The notes under the pieces are model-generated. The model searched no databases and had not been told where the DNA came from. It worked only from the letters and a program-made list of their open reading frames with translations. Below, in pieces: positions 15,039 to 29,341 of a stretch of 64,000 nucleotides of DNA. Numbering within the stretch: the stretch's first letter is position 1; each line of letters begins with the position of its first letter. Source of the stretch: Lagopus muta (taxonomy: Eukaryota; Chordata; Aves; Galliformes; Phasianidae); NCBI RefSeq assembly GCF_023343835.1, contig NC_064437.1, positions 55,564,972 through 55,628,971 of the forward strand. The letters run 5' to 3'. The translations under genes and the position numbers were made by a program.

Positions 15039-15350
15039 GCCTACAGCTCCCTGAAAGGAGGTTGTTGTGAGGTGGGGCTGGCCTCTTCTCTCAGGTTACA
15101 GCTGTAGGATGTGAGATAATGGCTTCCAGTTGCACTGAGGGAGGTTCTGGTTGTGTATAAGGAAAAAATTCTTCTTAGAAAAGTGTTGACGCACTGCCAC
15201 AGTCTGCCCAGGGATGTGGTCATCATCCCTGAAGGTGTTCAAGAACTGCAGAAATGTGGTACTGAGGGGCATGGTTAGTGGGCATGGTGGAGATGGGTTG
15301 GACTAGGTGATCTTAGTGGTCTTTTCCAACCCAAAATGATTCTATGATTT
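15039..15350 (+). mobile_element. CR1 3' fragment
   Basis: About 310 bases match the last part of CR1: GCTCCCTGAAAGGAGGTTG, GCACTGCCACAGTCTGCCCA, then TTGGACTAGGTGATCTTAGT and TTCCAACCCAAAATGATTCT. The coding frame is broken by stops and indels. It is an older, diverged copy compared with the one at 42401. Confidence 0.92.
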
Positions 15351-18300
15351 TACACGATCATGTGAATGAAGTTATTGAGTCTCTTTCACTGTACCATTTT
15401 GCCACCTAACTTTAGGACAGAAGTCTGCACTGCCTGCATTTGCTTGCTTTGGCAGTGAATGGGTAAGTGGAAATAATATTCATTTCTGAAAAATAGTCAG
15501 GGAATGGACATTATAGTTAATGAATATCCTCTTAGAGATAAGTAATAAACACAAGACTGTAGTTAAGATATTTAGGAAGAAATCTACTATTATAGTATTC
15601 TGTCTTTTGCATTACATCTGTGTTCAAAGTGATTAGCCTGAAGATGAGGAATCCGGGCTCCGGCCTAAGAAGATTAAAAATTAGGAACATGAAGCATTTA
15701 GCATGAAGCACCTGGAGCATTCTGGAAATGGGACACCCTCTTCTTTCTGAACTGAAACAGGACCATGCTAAACCCTGAAGTGCAGATACTCATGGTGAGT
15801 GTGCATGAGATCAAACTTGATTATGGAGGTCAGGACATAACATGTAGAGTAAAGACAAGGGGAATTCTAACATTTTTTTCCCTGTGTAAGGAAATCACAA
15901 ACAGGAGGAAGAACTAGAAAGAATATCCTCCACATCCTTCATGCATGCACTAATCATCAAGATATCATGCAAAAAGTAGGCAGTATGTATGCAGGTGTCT
16001 CTGCTTCAGTTTGGACCATGCTGCCAACATCTGTTATCCAAATGAAAATGATTCCATACGTATCCAGAGCTTAAATACACACATGTACAAAGGAATTTTT
16101 TCTGGTTGCCAGGGGAACAACCTGTGTGCTCTGATGTGCTCAGTAATACATAGCAAACACCCCTCAGGACTGTGAGCTGCAGTTATACCATACCTAGAGC
16201 CATTTTAGAAGGAGTTTCTGCATTCTGGAATTTCTCATGACTGTTCTTTTGTCTGTGGTGCAGTAAAGGGAAAAAAAATCATTTGTTGCATCTGTGAAAG
16301 ATGGTGCTGGTAGTGAAGTCTGATCACAGTGCAAAAACATTTAGTTTAATGATAACTTGTGTTTTATATATATGTATATTTATCTACCAATCTACCTGTC
16401 AGATAAGCAAGTCTATGATTATCTGTATTTGTCTGAACCACTGAGCTATGATCTAAGTTTTCTATTGATGCAATCATCTTTTCCCAAATCACTAAACGTT
16501 TTCTGAATCCCTCAGGATGTTATAAATCAGTTTCTTAATGCAAAATTTTCTTTCTTGAATTTAAAAAGGAGATAATGTGTATCTTTGTCCCTCTGCTCAG
16601 TCCTCTATAAAATGTGCCTAATAGTTGCAGTATTTTTTTCTGACCGTGGTATCAATGCCTCATCTACTCCACATTCTCTCTGAAGTAATCCATTCTCACA
16701 AATGAGGCCACTTCAACTTTTTTAAAGTCTATTGCCTATCCAAAAAGTTGATAGATTTTACAGGAGTCATGTTTTCATTGATTAAATAGATAGAAGATAC
16801 TGGAATGTGCACAGCCCCTGTAAGATGTGGTTGTGAAGAAAAGTCTGCATTAGGATTTGCATGAGAGATTCAGTGTACCCGGGGATTTCTTTTTAAGTGC
16901 ATATTTGTGACTGAATGTGTTTTTTAGTTCTGTCCTGTGTGAACAACTACAATACCAGAAGAAGTTCCCCTTCTCATAGAAACAAGGCTGAAGACGCTCA
17001 GCAGAGCAAGAGCACCCCACCAGCAAAGTGGAGGTAAGGTAGCAGCTGGTAGCAGTCTTCATTGCCAATCTTCATGGGATGTGGATTTATGTTCCAAAAA
17101 CTATAGCAGATCACAGTAAATCAAACCCCTTTGTGTCTTTTACCCATTAGTAGTGCAGATGTATGTGATGTGTGTACATAACATAAGAGATTTCCAATCG
17201 GAGTTGTTGTTCAGCTCTTTTTACACAGCAAACTGTTCTCATTTCTTTCAGAAATGTCCTTGGATACATGCCCAAAAACAAATTTCCAGATCCCTTCATC
17301 AGACTCCTTCTCCTTCTCTCCTCAGTCTCTGCCCCTCCCTTCTTTTCAGTAATAATGGAAGCAATTTTCATCATAAGCTAAACAGAACTGAATTTCTTTG
17401 CACCTTATGTGAAAAAAAAATTTGTGGAAACTAGATAAGGTAGAAGAATAGTGCATGAACTGCTGCCATCTCTTGGTTATATTCATCACTCCAAGTATTC
17501 TAGAGATATTCATTGAAATGAAGAATATTAGGGCAGTTCATACTATTATTTTCCCTTTCACTCACAACCTTGCAAACACAAAGCCATTTCATTTTTATTT
17601 TTTTTTCTAATGCTATTGTTGAAATTATGTTAAAACTGTTAAGGCAACGTTTAAAGGTTTTCCATCAACATATTTTGTGTGCTGAAGCAGTGATGTACTT
17701 TGGTGTACTTGGATGGGTTTGTGTTTTGTTTTTATTTTAATCTCTGTCTTTGTTAAGTTTCTGAGTTATGTTGCAATTTTTGTACCACAACAAAGAGAGT
17801 GTTACTGCTTTGGCATTCTGATAGTGAAGGGCATAAGAACAAATTGAAGTAAGGGAGCTGGTACTAGGGAAACACATCTGCCTAAGTGAAGGAAGATGAA
17901 TTTCCAACATAATTTTTTCCCATGTCTGAAGAATAACACACTAATTTTATGCCCTATCCAGATGTGTGCTCTGATTAAAAGCTTGTTGAAGCTAATGGCA
18001 AAACTCCAGTTGACTTCATGAGCATTCAGATAATTTCTGGTGACAATCATCAGTTTTCCATCAAAGTTGTAAGTAAAATTACATTTTCCCATGCATACTG
18101 ATCACCACTGTTGCTGCACATTTAATGAGTTTCTGATTATTTCAGTAGGATATCAATTGGCTTTTTTTAGGTTGACTGAGATGCATGGACAGCTAAAATA
18201 TCCTGTCTGAGCCCACCAAAACTTGCTATGGATGATCAGTAGGAACACAGTACTGTTTCTCCCAGTGACTGCCACAGAGGCAGGATTTTCATCTGTTTCT

Positions 18301-19232
18301 TGCTTTTTCCTAGCCTTGGTTCTCATTCCTGTTGATGTCATCCTTGCTTATTAACACCACATGTTTGCTAACAGACATACCTCAGTAGGTCCTGTGGCTG
18401 TGCCATGGCTTATCACTTCAGATAGTAATAGAGATGGATCAGCTATTTGTACCAAAAAAACAAGTGCAGGAGGTCTGAGAATCACCTAATTGAATCGCTC
18501 CTGAGTTATGCCAAAGGTTTCATTAACCAGTGCTATAATAAGCAGGTACTCTCACTCTTCTGAGTGAGGATTATCCACTTTCTGTCTTTTGGAGCAGAAG
18601 AAATTAGGCATTGCCGTTAGTGTGACAAGCACTTGGTTAACATGTGCAACTGAAAAGTTGAGCAGAGGTCTCATAAAATAGTTTCTTCATCTGGAAGACC
18701 AGGAATTGCTTGGTCTACTCCCTAGATATCTACAGTCATAGCTGAAGATCTCCTTCCAAGGGGATGTACATGATTCTGCAATCCTAGGCTCATTTAGTTG
18801 TCTTTTTGTTGTTGTGACTAAATAGTATGATCATATACACACTCAGCTAAAGCCCCCGGCATTAAGTTTGAAAGAACTTGTAGATAGGAACAACATCTCC
18901 CTGTGCAGCAAGTTTTACTTCACTGGTTTTTATTCATGAGCTTTTACATGACAGCTTACTGCAGCCTGATTTTCTTACTCACTGAAGTGATTAAAGCAAT
19001 ATCACCCTGGAGACTCCTTGTTTGTCTGCACATATCACTGCCACTGTCTTATCTTCCTCCAAAGCAGGGGCAGAGGACTGGTGTACTGGAAATTTGGCAT
19101 GATGAGGTTTGTTCTCATTTCATAATAGAGCCATTCTGTTTTCTCTCTTTTAGGTTTGCTGAAGTTTCTTTCTGGTAACTTTATTAAAGGATTAAGAAAA
19201 TGGTAACTATTATCTGGAAGAGCACAGTATAT

Positions 19233-19345
19233 TATAGAATTGTAGAATCATTTGAGTTGGAAGGGACCCTTAAAGGCATCTGGTCCAACTCCTCTGCAAC
19301 AAACAGGGCATCTGCAGCTCCATCAGGTACCCAGAGTCTGGTCTG
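19233..19345 (-). mobile_element. CR1 3' fragment, reversed
   Basis: The stretch TAGAATCATTTGAGTTGGAA then GGGACCCTTAAAGGCATCTG and GTCCAACTCC is the typical CR1 3' end on the minus strand. The right edge is uncertain because similarity fades. Confidence 0.9.
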
Positions 19346-21246
19346 AAAAGTGCCATGAAGCAGTACTTCCCTCACAGTGGTTCAAAGAGAGCTAAATAGA
19401 GTGTATGGATAGAGCGGTATTGCCCTGTAGTGCCAACACATGCACTGTGATAAAGTGCTGTCTGGCACCCTGTGCTGCAGAGCAGGCTCAGGACTTTGAC
19501 ATCTATGCACAGCAATAATTGCAGCTTTTAGTCCACATCATACATATGTTGATGGAGTAAGGATAGAAAGGAGGGGAGAAAAAAAAGACTGAAGTAAACA
19601 CTTATGTACTTACGTGCTAGACACTGACGAGCTTCTGCTGGTAGCTCAACTAAATCAATCTGCTGAGCAGATACTTGCTAGAATGCATATGAAGTATGGG
19701 CATGTAAATGGGTTGAAAAGTACTAGTAGGACCACTAGTGCTCAGATCTGGTTACTTAAGCACTGGTTTTCTCAAATGCCTTAGCGTACTCAGCTTCCCC
19801 GAAGGGAGGATTTCTGTGGGTAATCTGTGGAACCACTTATCAGTAGGCAGTCTGCTTGAGGATATGGAATCTGCAGTTCTTAATGTGGCCTTTTCCATCT
19901 CCATGTCCTGCTTGCAAGGGATTACGTGGCATTGCTCAAAGAGCAATCAAATGGCCCTCTTAAGCAAAAAATATGCTTTTTTTTTCCAGCCTTTATCTTT
20001 TGTATTTTTATTTTATTTTATTTTTTTAACAAATCCAGGACATTTTTAAAAAGCTCAACCCTAGAAGGAAGTAAATTCACATTGTCAGATTATTTCTGGA
20101 TATGAATACCTAAAGTGCAGCTTGCAAATTGCTCTTCCTCTGCTCATTTTTCCACCCTGTCATTGGACTAAATGCTAAAAAATGTTATGTCGTTACCTTT
20201 TGTGTTCAAGCTCAGACAAGTCCTAGTGTCTTCCAGAGCTCCTCTGGAGACTCATCTTTCCTACATTGCTGCAGCAGTAGAGAAAAGGAGAGAGCTGTGT
20301 TCTTGTTCATTAATCTGGTTATTGAATGAGATTTCTCTCATGAGAAAGCTCTGTAGAACCCCGTAGAATACTTTTTATTTTCTAGAATAATTCACTTTTT
20401 TCTGAAAGCAAATTGTCACGCCTAAAAGATACAAGTGCTTTAATTAAGGATGGATGTCTTTCTAAAGGAATTTCTCCAGCTCAGCTGGGCACCACTAAGC
20501 TCAAAGCAGGAACTGGACTGAGAACTTCCCGCAACAGACCATTGCCTCAGCTGGGCAGCACAGCCACACTGGGAGGACCTTCCCAGCCCCTATGCTGCAG
20601 CACTTAGTTTTGGAAGATTCCTGCTACAGCACATTATTTTAGAAAAGAATCTGAGACTGAAAGATGAGCTCTCTTTGCTGCTCTTTAGAACAGAAGGGTA
20701 CAGCGTGACGGGACTCATGCAAGGCATCCTCAGCCTTCTGTAGCAAACGCTGCTGGCTGCTATGAACAACTCAGCCATAGATGGATGTTTTTTTTTTTTG
20801 CTGTTGTCCATCTATCTCAGGTGAATAAGAAAGAGAAGTAAGAGGAAATAGAGATGTTCATTCTGGTGAAAATAAAATATTTAAAGCTAAACTTAAAAAA
20901 TAAAAAAAGGGGGGAGGGTTAGGGAAGAAATTCTCTCAAGTCAGTTTAAGATGTAGTTCCTCCTCTCCCCAGAAATAATTCATTGAAATATTTACAAATA
21001 ATGGGAAAAGATAACTGTTTGGCCTCAGCAGTGAGGGAGCATGTGTGAACAGCAGCAATTTAGAACATTACCAGTAATGACCTAGGTACATGGACCTAAT
21101 TACATGAATGAGGCTTAGCACTTACAGTCTTTGGATAGATGAAAGTTGAAGAAGAAAGAAGGTTTCTTGAATGGCCAAAGAGTGAAATAACTTTTAGAAA
21201 AAAATAAATTAAAATCATATTTAAAATAATACTTTATTTACTTTTT

Positions 21247-21252
<6 letters not shown>

Positions 21253-21278
<26 letters not shown>
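21253..21278. repeat. T26 homopolymer
   Basis: An uninterrupted run of T followed by a pyrimidine-rich stretch CTCCTTCTCC. Confidence 0.9.
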
Positions 21279-24200
21279 CTCCTTCTCCACCGCTAGGAGG
21301 GTAGAAAACATTTCCCTGATGATATTATAATATTGTTGAAATGCAATTCCCTGAGTAGACTGAGTAATTTAAAATCCTACGTCCTAACTAAGATATTTAA
21401 TTTGAAATTATTTAAGTGGTTACTTGGCTGAAAGGGATTCTGAAAACAAGATCTACATATGAGTCTTCAGGCTAAGGAAACATTCTAGTGAATTTAATTA
21501 AGGATGAGATTCTTTACCAGCTTCAATCCATTAAGTAACCTGCAGGTTTGTATCTTGGTAATTAATGTCTGCTGGTTAATACAGTAATCATGGCCACATT
21601 TGCAGCAAATAAGGACAAACAACAATTTCAACACAGTGTATACAGAGGTTATTTTTTTCCCCCTCCTTGTAAGGATCTCCTGGATGTATTTATACATTTT
21701 ACTAATAGAGCTGATACTGCTTATCTCATAAATCTACACAGTGTTATATGCTGGTGTTCTAAGATTGAGCAAGATGCAGTAGAGGAGGCTGTCTGACAAT
21801 TTTTATCAGTAAAATGTTCTGATAAGGGAAGTGGGCTTTTATTTCTCCTTGTTGTGTCTCCTAAAAGGCTTTGAGATTCTATTTTTGAAAAAGGAATTAC
21901 AAAAAAGGAATGGTTTTACTTGGGAGTTTGTTTCATGATACTGTCCTTCCAAAAGCAATCTATGGACATAACAGGGAAGAGTTGGAGGAATGCTGAAAAA
22001 TGATGCTGCAAAATGATCTATGCTCACCACAGGTGTCCATTCCCTATCTCTCACCACACCCACAGCTGGGAATTGCTCAGGATGTCTGTAATAAAGGAAG
22101 CTGGAGAAAACAAGGTAAGAGTATAGGAGGGGCAATATCAACCACTGTATCAGGTTCCCTGCTACATCACATCAGAGGAAGTCCTGCCAAGAAAATGAAG
22201 AAAAGGTTTGTTCTGAAGTCTCCTTTCTAATATATATAGATATACAGATATAGATATGCAGGCCATGCAGTAGTGGAGTTTGTTCCTATACATTTCCATT
22301 CTAGATTTGAGCGCTCAGGATCAGGGTGTAAATGCGACAATCAGTCCATGAGAGTGGAACGACACACAAGGTAAATGCTTTCATCATTCTTGTTTGCTGC
22401 CAAATTCCATATGGCAGTAGGCTTTGACAACTATGATGGTCTCTCATACATTGGCTTGTAACAAATCTTTTAACTTCACCTGTTCTTCAGGAAAGAGAAA
22501 GCCTTTTTAGTTGTTTGAAAATATGGTTAGAATGCACACATGAGGTTCTCTGTATCCTTCTAAAAGTCTCCTTTTCAATGTACATTTTTCTGTCCATTGG
22601 AAAAGTACCCAAATATTCAAAGATGCCAAAATCAAAGGCTAGCTAGCATCCAATTAATCCCACTAGCAGGTGTCTGCAGATAGCTGGTGAAGACTTTGTA
22701 GACATGATGTTAATGTTCTTTCAGGCATCAACTGGTGAAAAGGAAAATGCAGAGGAAAGAGCTTTTTGTTAGTTACTATTTCCCTAGGTGGTCAAGGTCT
22801 AGCTTCATTCTCATTTAATTTGTGCATGATTTTTCACTAATACAAAGGAAAAGGTAGAAAGATCTGAAAGTTGAATCTAGTTACAGAGCTAGAAATAGCT
22901 GCCATCTTATTTCTCCTCTTGGTTTCTTAAGAGTTGAGCCTTTTTTTTTTTTCTTTTTTCTTTTTCCTGGAAAAATACACCTTGATATCTTGCTATAATT
23001 AGGATTTCAAAAGGGAGTCATTGATCTGTTTCTAGAATTTTGTTTGAGTGAATCAACAGAATAATAATGTTGGTTTCGTTGTGTACTATTACTATTATTA
23101 TTGTTCTGTGCTGTCATCTCAGTTTAGAAGGATAAATAGGGGAAGTATTATGTAGATGAAGGAAAAGTTTAACTACAGGCTGAAGGTAAATTTCCTCTCT
23201 CTGAAATCAGAAATACAGTAAGAAAAAGGTGCAATAATTATAAGGAAAATAATAATTTAATTAAAAATGTTTAAATTAACATGAAAACAAAGTAAATTGC
23301 TGAAGAGGGATCATAATTTCATTGTTGTTAAGAGCTGTTGAATGTATTCCTACTGTACTGTAACATTCACCGAGGGGTTTCAGCAATAGATCCTAAGTGT
23401 TATCTCCCTTGAAGGTTACCTGAATTTTCCAGAGAAGAGTTCATCCTTAAACCTTTCTGTAAAAAAATGAAGATTTTATTATTTATTGAAGAGCTGAGGA
23501 ATCTTAGAAACCACTGTAAAGAAATGGCTGTAAAGAATGTAAAAGACTGTAAAGAATGAGAAAACGATGTGGATGTTGGGTCAGCCTTTCTGAGGGGTGT
23601 TGTTGGCAGCTTCCCTTTGGAGCCAAATCCAAGGTCAGATGGGCATGATGGCTCTAACTTTGATTTGGGCCTGGCTAAATGTGAATGGTGATTAATATCC
23701 AGACTGATGTGTTTTAGGACTTCAGGTGAGAAAAAAAAGTCTTTGGGTGCTGGAAGGTCCTTTCTCTTGCCCATGAAGAGGTGTTTTACAGAGTCGAATC
23801 ATCAGACTGAAACTGCTTTCTGGAGCTTTGAAAATTTGCAGTAAATCATTCGGATATGTGTTGTCCTTCAGCTTGTGACAGTTAAGCTTGTCGAGATTTC
23901 TAGTCATTAATGGAACATAGATAATTATCCAAGTGAGTCTCTTTGCAAGTTCATCTGTAGTGGAAAAGACTTCTATTTATACAGGCCAGCACAGCAGCAG
24001 AGGAAAACCTATTCCTTGAATGGCCGAGTCCAGGTTTTACTCAAGAAATCAGTGTCTCAGAGGTTAGTCACCCCTGTCTCGTGGCTCTGCAGCAGGGCCT
24101 AGAGAAGGATTTGTGTTGTACCTGGAGAAAAGAGATGTGAATTCAGTCTGGTGTTACTCTTCAGTGGCAGAATAAGGATGTTCCTCCTATGCAGAGGGGG

Positions 24201-25741
24201 TTAGGAACCGAAAGGTTTCTCTCTTAAAGCTCTTTGTTACACTGTATTTCATGTACATGTATTATTCACCTTCTGCAGCAAGGGCCAAGACAGCTGTCAG
24301 TTCAATCTGCATTTCAGAGCTCTACCCTGCAGCTGTCCCTGTGTGATGCATGGCACAGGGCATGGGGCGAATGGCCCGTGCTGTGTGCTGGGGAGCACTT
24401 ATTTGCCAGGCAGCAGTAGTCCTAGAAGCACTGTTAGAACCAGCTTTGTCCACGGAAGGCTGGAGGAGGGTTTTGTTACCAAAAGCAAGGCTTTTCTCTT
24501 GCATCTACGTTGTACCAAAGGTAAGGAGTTGTGACACTCTCCTCAACAGCTTTGCTTCTTCATTCTTTTTTTTCCATTTTTGTCTCTCAAGCCTTCTCTG
24601 TTGTAAAGTACAAAACCTACAAAGCTTTGGAATTGTAGCTTCCTTTCTTTACAGTGAGGTGGATACTGAACCTCACATGTAATGATTCTAGTTGGGATCT
24701 TTCTTTGTATACTTTTAATTCAATTATGAAGCACAATATAAATGGCATACCGGCTAGAGATATTTGTGTCCATAATGTCTGGGTTTAGTACAGCCTCAGA
24801 GAAGCTGAGGTTACCCAACAGTTGTCTGGCTCCTGCTTTGCAGACATACAGTTGGGCTACTATACCTTTGTGGAAGGTCGTTATATGGACCTTAGCCATT
24901 ACCTGTTCTCTAAGTACTTAAAAGTCATGGGTAGACAGGGATGTATTTTAGTCACAATACTCTCTCTGCTAACAAAACTTTGTAACGTTTCTAGGGAAAA
25001 CAGCATAAATTAGCACAATCTTCAAATCCCTCAGACTTACCCCAGAAGCAAGAAAGCCTTTTGACAGACAGAACAGCCTGGAGCTCTTGCCCTGGAAGAC
25101 TGGCTGGTATCCTCTGAGTCTCTGCAGTTCCTAGGACTCAAGGTATTACCCCAATGTTGTGTTAGGGTATTCAGAAGTTGGTCTGTCCCATCTCATTCTG
25201 GGCTCTCACACACAATGGTGAGTTCTTTAATGTCTGATTAAGATCCACTTTGTCAGAATAACTCAGGATAACAGTGTGAGACTCAAATGCAGAAGTGCTG
25301 AGAAAAAACATTCCCATTTTCTTCATTTTTCTTCATTTTATTCAATTCACTGTCTGTGTGTGTATAGCACCTAGAACTAGGATGTCTGTAGGCTGCACCA
25401 CACTGCAGATAACAAGGAAGACATCTTGAAATTTTCACACTAAGAAATGCATTATAACACAGATTTCCTCTCTGTCCTGCTTTCAGCATAGTGAATGGAA
25501 ATAAATAACCATATTCCCCTGTAGGAAATAAGGAAAAAGAAAAAGCTAAAGTTAAAACTGTAGATGAAATACATCTCTTAGGCTGATGACTCAGTGCATG
25601 ATAGCACTCTGATCTTATCAATAAGAAAACAATTTGACTTCAGTCTTTTTGTCTGGGCCAGGATCATAACAATATTCTAATCTAAATGGTGCTATTCTAA
25701 ACTCAAGTATTATTTATTCTCAGCCTTTACTACTCTGTTTC

Positions 25742-25768
25742 AATGAGATGCAAAGATTGCATCTCATT
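25742..25768. repeat. 27-base perfect inverted repeat
   Basis: The arms AATGAGATGCAA and TTGCATCTCATT are 12-base perfect complements separated by AGA. Each arm contains an octamer-like ATGCAAAG or TTGCAT core. It lies in the intergenic region. Confidence 0.9.
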
Positions 25769-27388
25769 AACTAAAAGAGGAGAAACCTTTTTTTAACAGC
25801 ATGAAGATGGTAGCTCTGCAACCAAGGGTAGCACTCAAAACACCAAATGTACTTAGAGATGTAATGTGGCAAGGAAACTTTCCATGCATTCAATGCAAGA
25901 TGACAGCACACAGATAAAATACTAATCCCTTGTTATCAGCTGTAGGTACAAGACTAAATGCAGTTGTCAGAAAATCTCAGCAGAAATTGGCAGGACTAAG
26001 AATAGGTTCATTTAGGGTCCTGCTTTCATTTGCATAAGCATTTCAGAAAGTTCTCTTTCTGAAGAAAGAGTCTTGCTTTCCAGCAAAATATAAGCAATTA
26101 AATGTAGTCACATATTAGTATTGTTTGAAGACTAGAACATCAAAAGTATTTGACCACTAACATCTGCTGATTTCAAGGAAAGGCAGTCCAGCATCTTAGT
26201 AGATGGAGAAGTCTTCATCTACTCTCAATCCCTCTGAATCCAATAAATCTGTCCCATCCATATGTCTCTGTCCTGGCAGTTAAGATGATGTAGGAAAAGA
26301 TGTTGAGTTTTTAAATGATATTTTAACTCCTTGCTTTTTCTGTTAAAGGACAATAAGTTTGTTTAAAATCTCTTAAGGTATACTGTTACTGAGGGAGAAT
26401 TCACATTCAGTATCCATGTTGGGTATTCTAAGTATATTCTTTATTACCTGTGTTCTGAGGTTAGCAGTGCATTGCTGTTACTGTTATACAAACCAGAAAA
26501 CAACATGTATCAATCAGTCTCTGCCTCAGGACACATACAAGCTGAAGAGAATCATCTGAATATGCTTTAGAGGTGCATGCACTCTTACTATTTAGTATTT
26601 GGTCACAGCAGATGTCCCCTAATTCAGGTGAGCACATGAACTATAAAAGCAGATTACATCTACATGTGCTTCTCGAGTCACCTGCACAATGGACATCACT
26701 GCACCAGCTGTTCATCAACCCTGAATGGAAGGTAAAGAAATGCTGGAGTCTGCTTCACAATTTCAGACTAGTAATTATACTGGGTGTTTACCAGGATGGG
26801 AAATGCTCCTCCAGTAAGCAAACTCAGCACTTCTGTACTTACCGTGCAATATCATGGCTTTTGTGGTGGGGAGGCCTGCAAACAATCTGGTGCTTTCAAC
26901 CCAGCTTGAAAAGTAGAGCAGCATGTGTTTTTCACAGCAACATGCTCTCCCTGTTACCTGGCAAGATGACTGAAATCTCCTGTTTCATTGCTTTCATGTG
27001 CAAAACGTGATGAATTAGTAATGGCAATACCCAAAAAACTTCCTTCAGCAATGTTGGCAAAAGGCTACTCAAAAACATATTTTAAAGGAACCTTTAACAG
27101 TAACTGTGTATAGGCAAAGATAACCATAGGCAAAGAATGGAGCTGGAGCTCCAAAGAGCTCAATCCACTGCCTCTTAAGAAACCAGAGAAACAGCATTCT
27201 CTCTCTGCATCTCACAGTTTCTCCACCTGCAGAACGTAAGAGTACCAAGTTTCACTTATAAAGCACTTTGCCTGAAGGCTAAAAAAGTTATCTTAATCTT
27301 GGCTTGTAAGTATAGCATTTTTTCAGAAGCACACTTTATCCACCCTCTCTAACTTCCATCCCTTTATTTTCAAAGGTTTTCCTACTGT

Positions 27389-27419
27389 TTTAACATTATT
27401 TAACATTAATTTAACATTA
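27389..27419. repeat. three-copy decamer tandem repeat
   Basis: TTTAACATTA occurs three times, the last separated by one extra A. It is a short AT-rich tandem repeat near the probable SORCS1 3' end. Confidence 0.85.
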
Positions 27420-27888
27420 GTGATCTCAGTCTAGGAGAGATAATTAAAATGAGCAACAGAAACACAGGTCTTCATTTAGAGACATAATCTGTTTAATAAA
27501 TATGACTGTAAAAGCAATAAATGATAGCAATTATACATTACGCTACATTGTATTTAACGAAAGGGAAAAAAGAAGATGAAAAAATACATCAAAAAAAAGT
27601 AATTTTAAAATTAGAAATAGTTCCAACACTATAAGAAAACTTCTTGATTGGCTTACTATAAAAATAAGTTGGCTAATGTTGGACTTCACTGGGGAGTATT
27701 ATACAGTTGCTACCAAAACTTTCCCATCTTTCTTAAAGCTGTAGTTGCAAACACAATAGCAAAGCCATACAAATTGCTGTGTTTTTAGCTGTTTGAGAGA
27801 GACTAAAGAAAGTGGCAGAGAACTTCCAACTGTGATCATCCTTTGCCTACTGTGGGCCTGATGGGTGCTCTTACATTTGGTATAACTT

Positions 27889-27902
27889 TTTATTTATTTA
27901 TT
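27889..27902 (-). terminator. candidate polyadenylation signal cluster
   Basis: Read on the minus strand, this is three overlapping AATAAA hexamers in a four-base-period run. They are the nearest canonical signals I found downstream of the SORCS1 long-tail stop. A run of AATA repeats can also be a simple microsatellite, so function is uncertain. Confidence 0.35.
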
Positions 27903-29160
27903 TGCCAGCTAGTAGGTTGAGTGGTATTGATATCCAGTTTGTGACAGAGAAATTCAAAGTCATCCCTCCCCAGCTCCAGGACCCCAGTCAATGCCAAGAA
28001 TGTCCCTTTTCCCCATATTTGACAAAGATTGCCTTGAGCAACATCTACTGAACAAAACACATTCATATCAAGAATCAGGATGCATCCTAATCATGCTACA
28101 CCAATTATGAACCAGGTGGCACTGGCTTTCACCTAGCATAGCTAATAAATGTATGTTGGCAACTGTATTTCTTTCTTTGCGCTTCGAGCCAAAATCTTAT
28201 TTCTGAGTTTACCTGAGTGGTGTTGTAAATCAGCAATTGTGATGATTATGGGATAGGCTTCAGCCAGATACCTGGTGCTGTGGTCTTGTTTGAGGTGTGC
28301 TAAGTGTGCTTTCCCTGTTCTTTTTTGTAGCCTACATGCATGGGTCCTGAAGTCACATTTCCAGTTGCAATGTAAGGCACCACTTATATTAGTGGTAAGA
28401 ACTTGTACAACAACTGTCCTGCGGTGCTAGGGCTCAAAATGTATGGGAACATGCTCAAGCCAAATCCAGCTTTGCTCTCCCCTTTTCCACCTCAAATAAC
28501 AGTAGTTTGCAGAAAACAAATGGGTTTTCCAGGAAAGGCATGAGAAACTGCAGACTGTTCCCTGTTATGTAGACAAAGTGTCTTTCAGATAAATGGCAGG
28601 CCTTGGGGTGACTCCCAAAAGGTAGAGATCTCCTGAACTTCTGCAGGCAACTTCCGAGATCAACAATAAAAGCGGTTGAGGGTGTTACTAGGCTTTATCT
28701 TAGTCAAAATTTAAGTTGTAAGGCTGGTACAAAATGCAGTGTAAGTTCATGCTGGCAATACAGACCTCCCTGCCTGCAATGCATCCTAGTTCTGTTCAGC
28801 CCAAGGTTGGGAGGCAGAAAGTTATTTCCAAACAGTGCTCTCAAAGGGGTGCCTTGGTGTGAGTAGGCTAAAAAGCTGTTTAATAAGGAGGAGCCTGGCT
28901 TTGCGGTTGGGATTGCCCGAGCTCATACTCAGTTTCTGTGCAACTGTGGGGCGCAGGCAGCAGCTGCAGCTAGAGGAATGAAGGGCAAAGTTCAAATTAA
29001 GACATAAACCAGACTGACCCAAGATTTTCAGTGTCTTTAAACTCCAGTGTGATTTCTCTTGTGTCCTATGAAAGTCTGCTGGGGCGGCTAGCCCTCCCAC
29101 GGCCTCAAAGTGCTAAAATTGAGCAGTTAAATCTAAAGCCAAGAACCCTAGATGCTCCCT

Positions 29161-29186
29161 CCCACCTCCCCAACCCTTCTCCCCCC
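29161..29186 (-). other. second G-quadruplex motif in SORCS1 transcript strand
   Basis: On the minus strand there are G runs of 6, 3, 4 and 3 with loops AGAA, TT and AGGT, satisfying the usual four-run pattern. It lies about 160 bases downstream of the first motif in the probable 3' UTR. Confidence 0.6.
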
Positions 29187-29341
29187 ACATCTCAGCCCAC
29201 CCATCTCCCTAAAGAAGAGACCCCCATGCATATTCTTGGCCTATATCATTATGAATTTTCTACAAATTAGAGACAGATCAGAAGAAAAGAGAGTGGAGGA
29301 GTGACGGGAAGGGCTTCAGGGGTGAATAGTGATATCAGTTC

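Larger units (their letters stand above)
15351..27869. other. intergenic DNA downstream of SORCS1, no gene recognised
   Basis: Two open frames exceed 120 codons (23400-23774 minus and 26573-27010 plus), but neither shows a recognisable domain or sensible composition. It contains the CR1 fragment at 19233-19345, the T26 run at 21253, the 27-base palindrome at 25742 and the decamer repeat at 27389. A small AT microsatellite of ATAGAT type lies at about 22231-22258. Confidence 0.6.

Noticed and set aside
23400..23774. 124-codon minus-strand open frame
   Set aside because: Composition and sequence show no known motif, and there is no acceptor/donor series consistent with a gene. It lies downstream of the SORCS1 stop.
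26573..27010. 145-codon plus-strand open frame
   Set aside because: No recognisable domain and no linked exons or conserved motif; length is within chance for AT-moderate DNA of this size.
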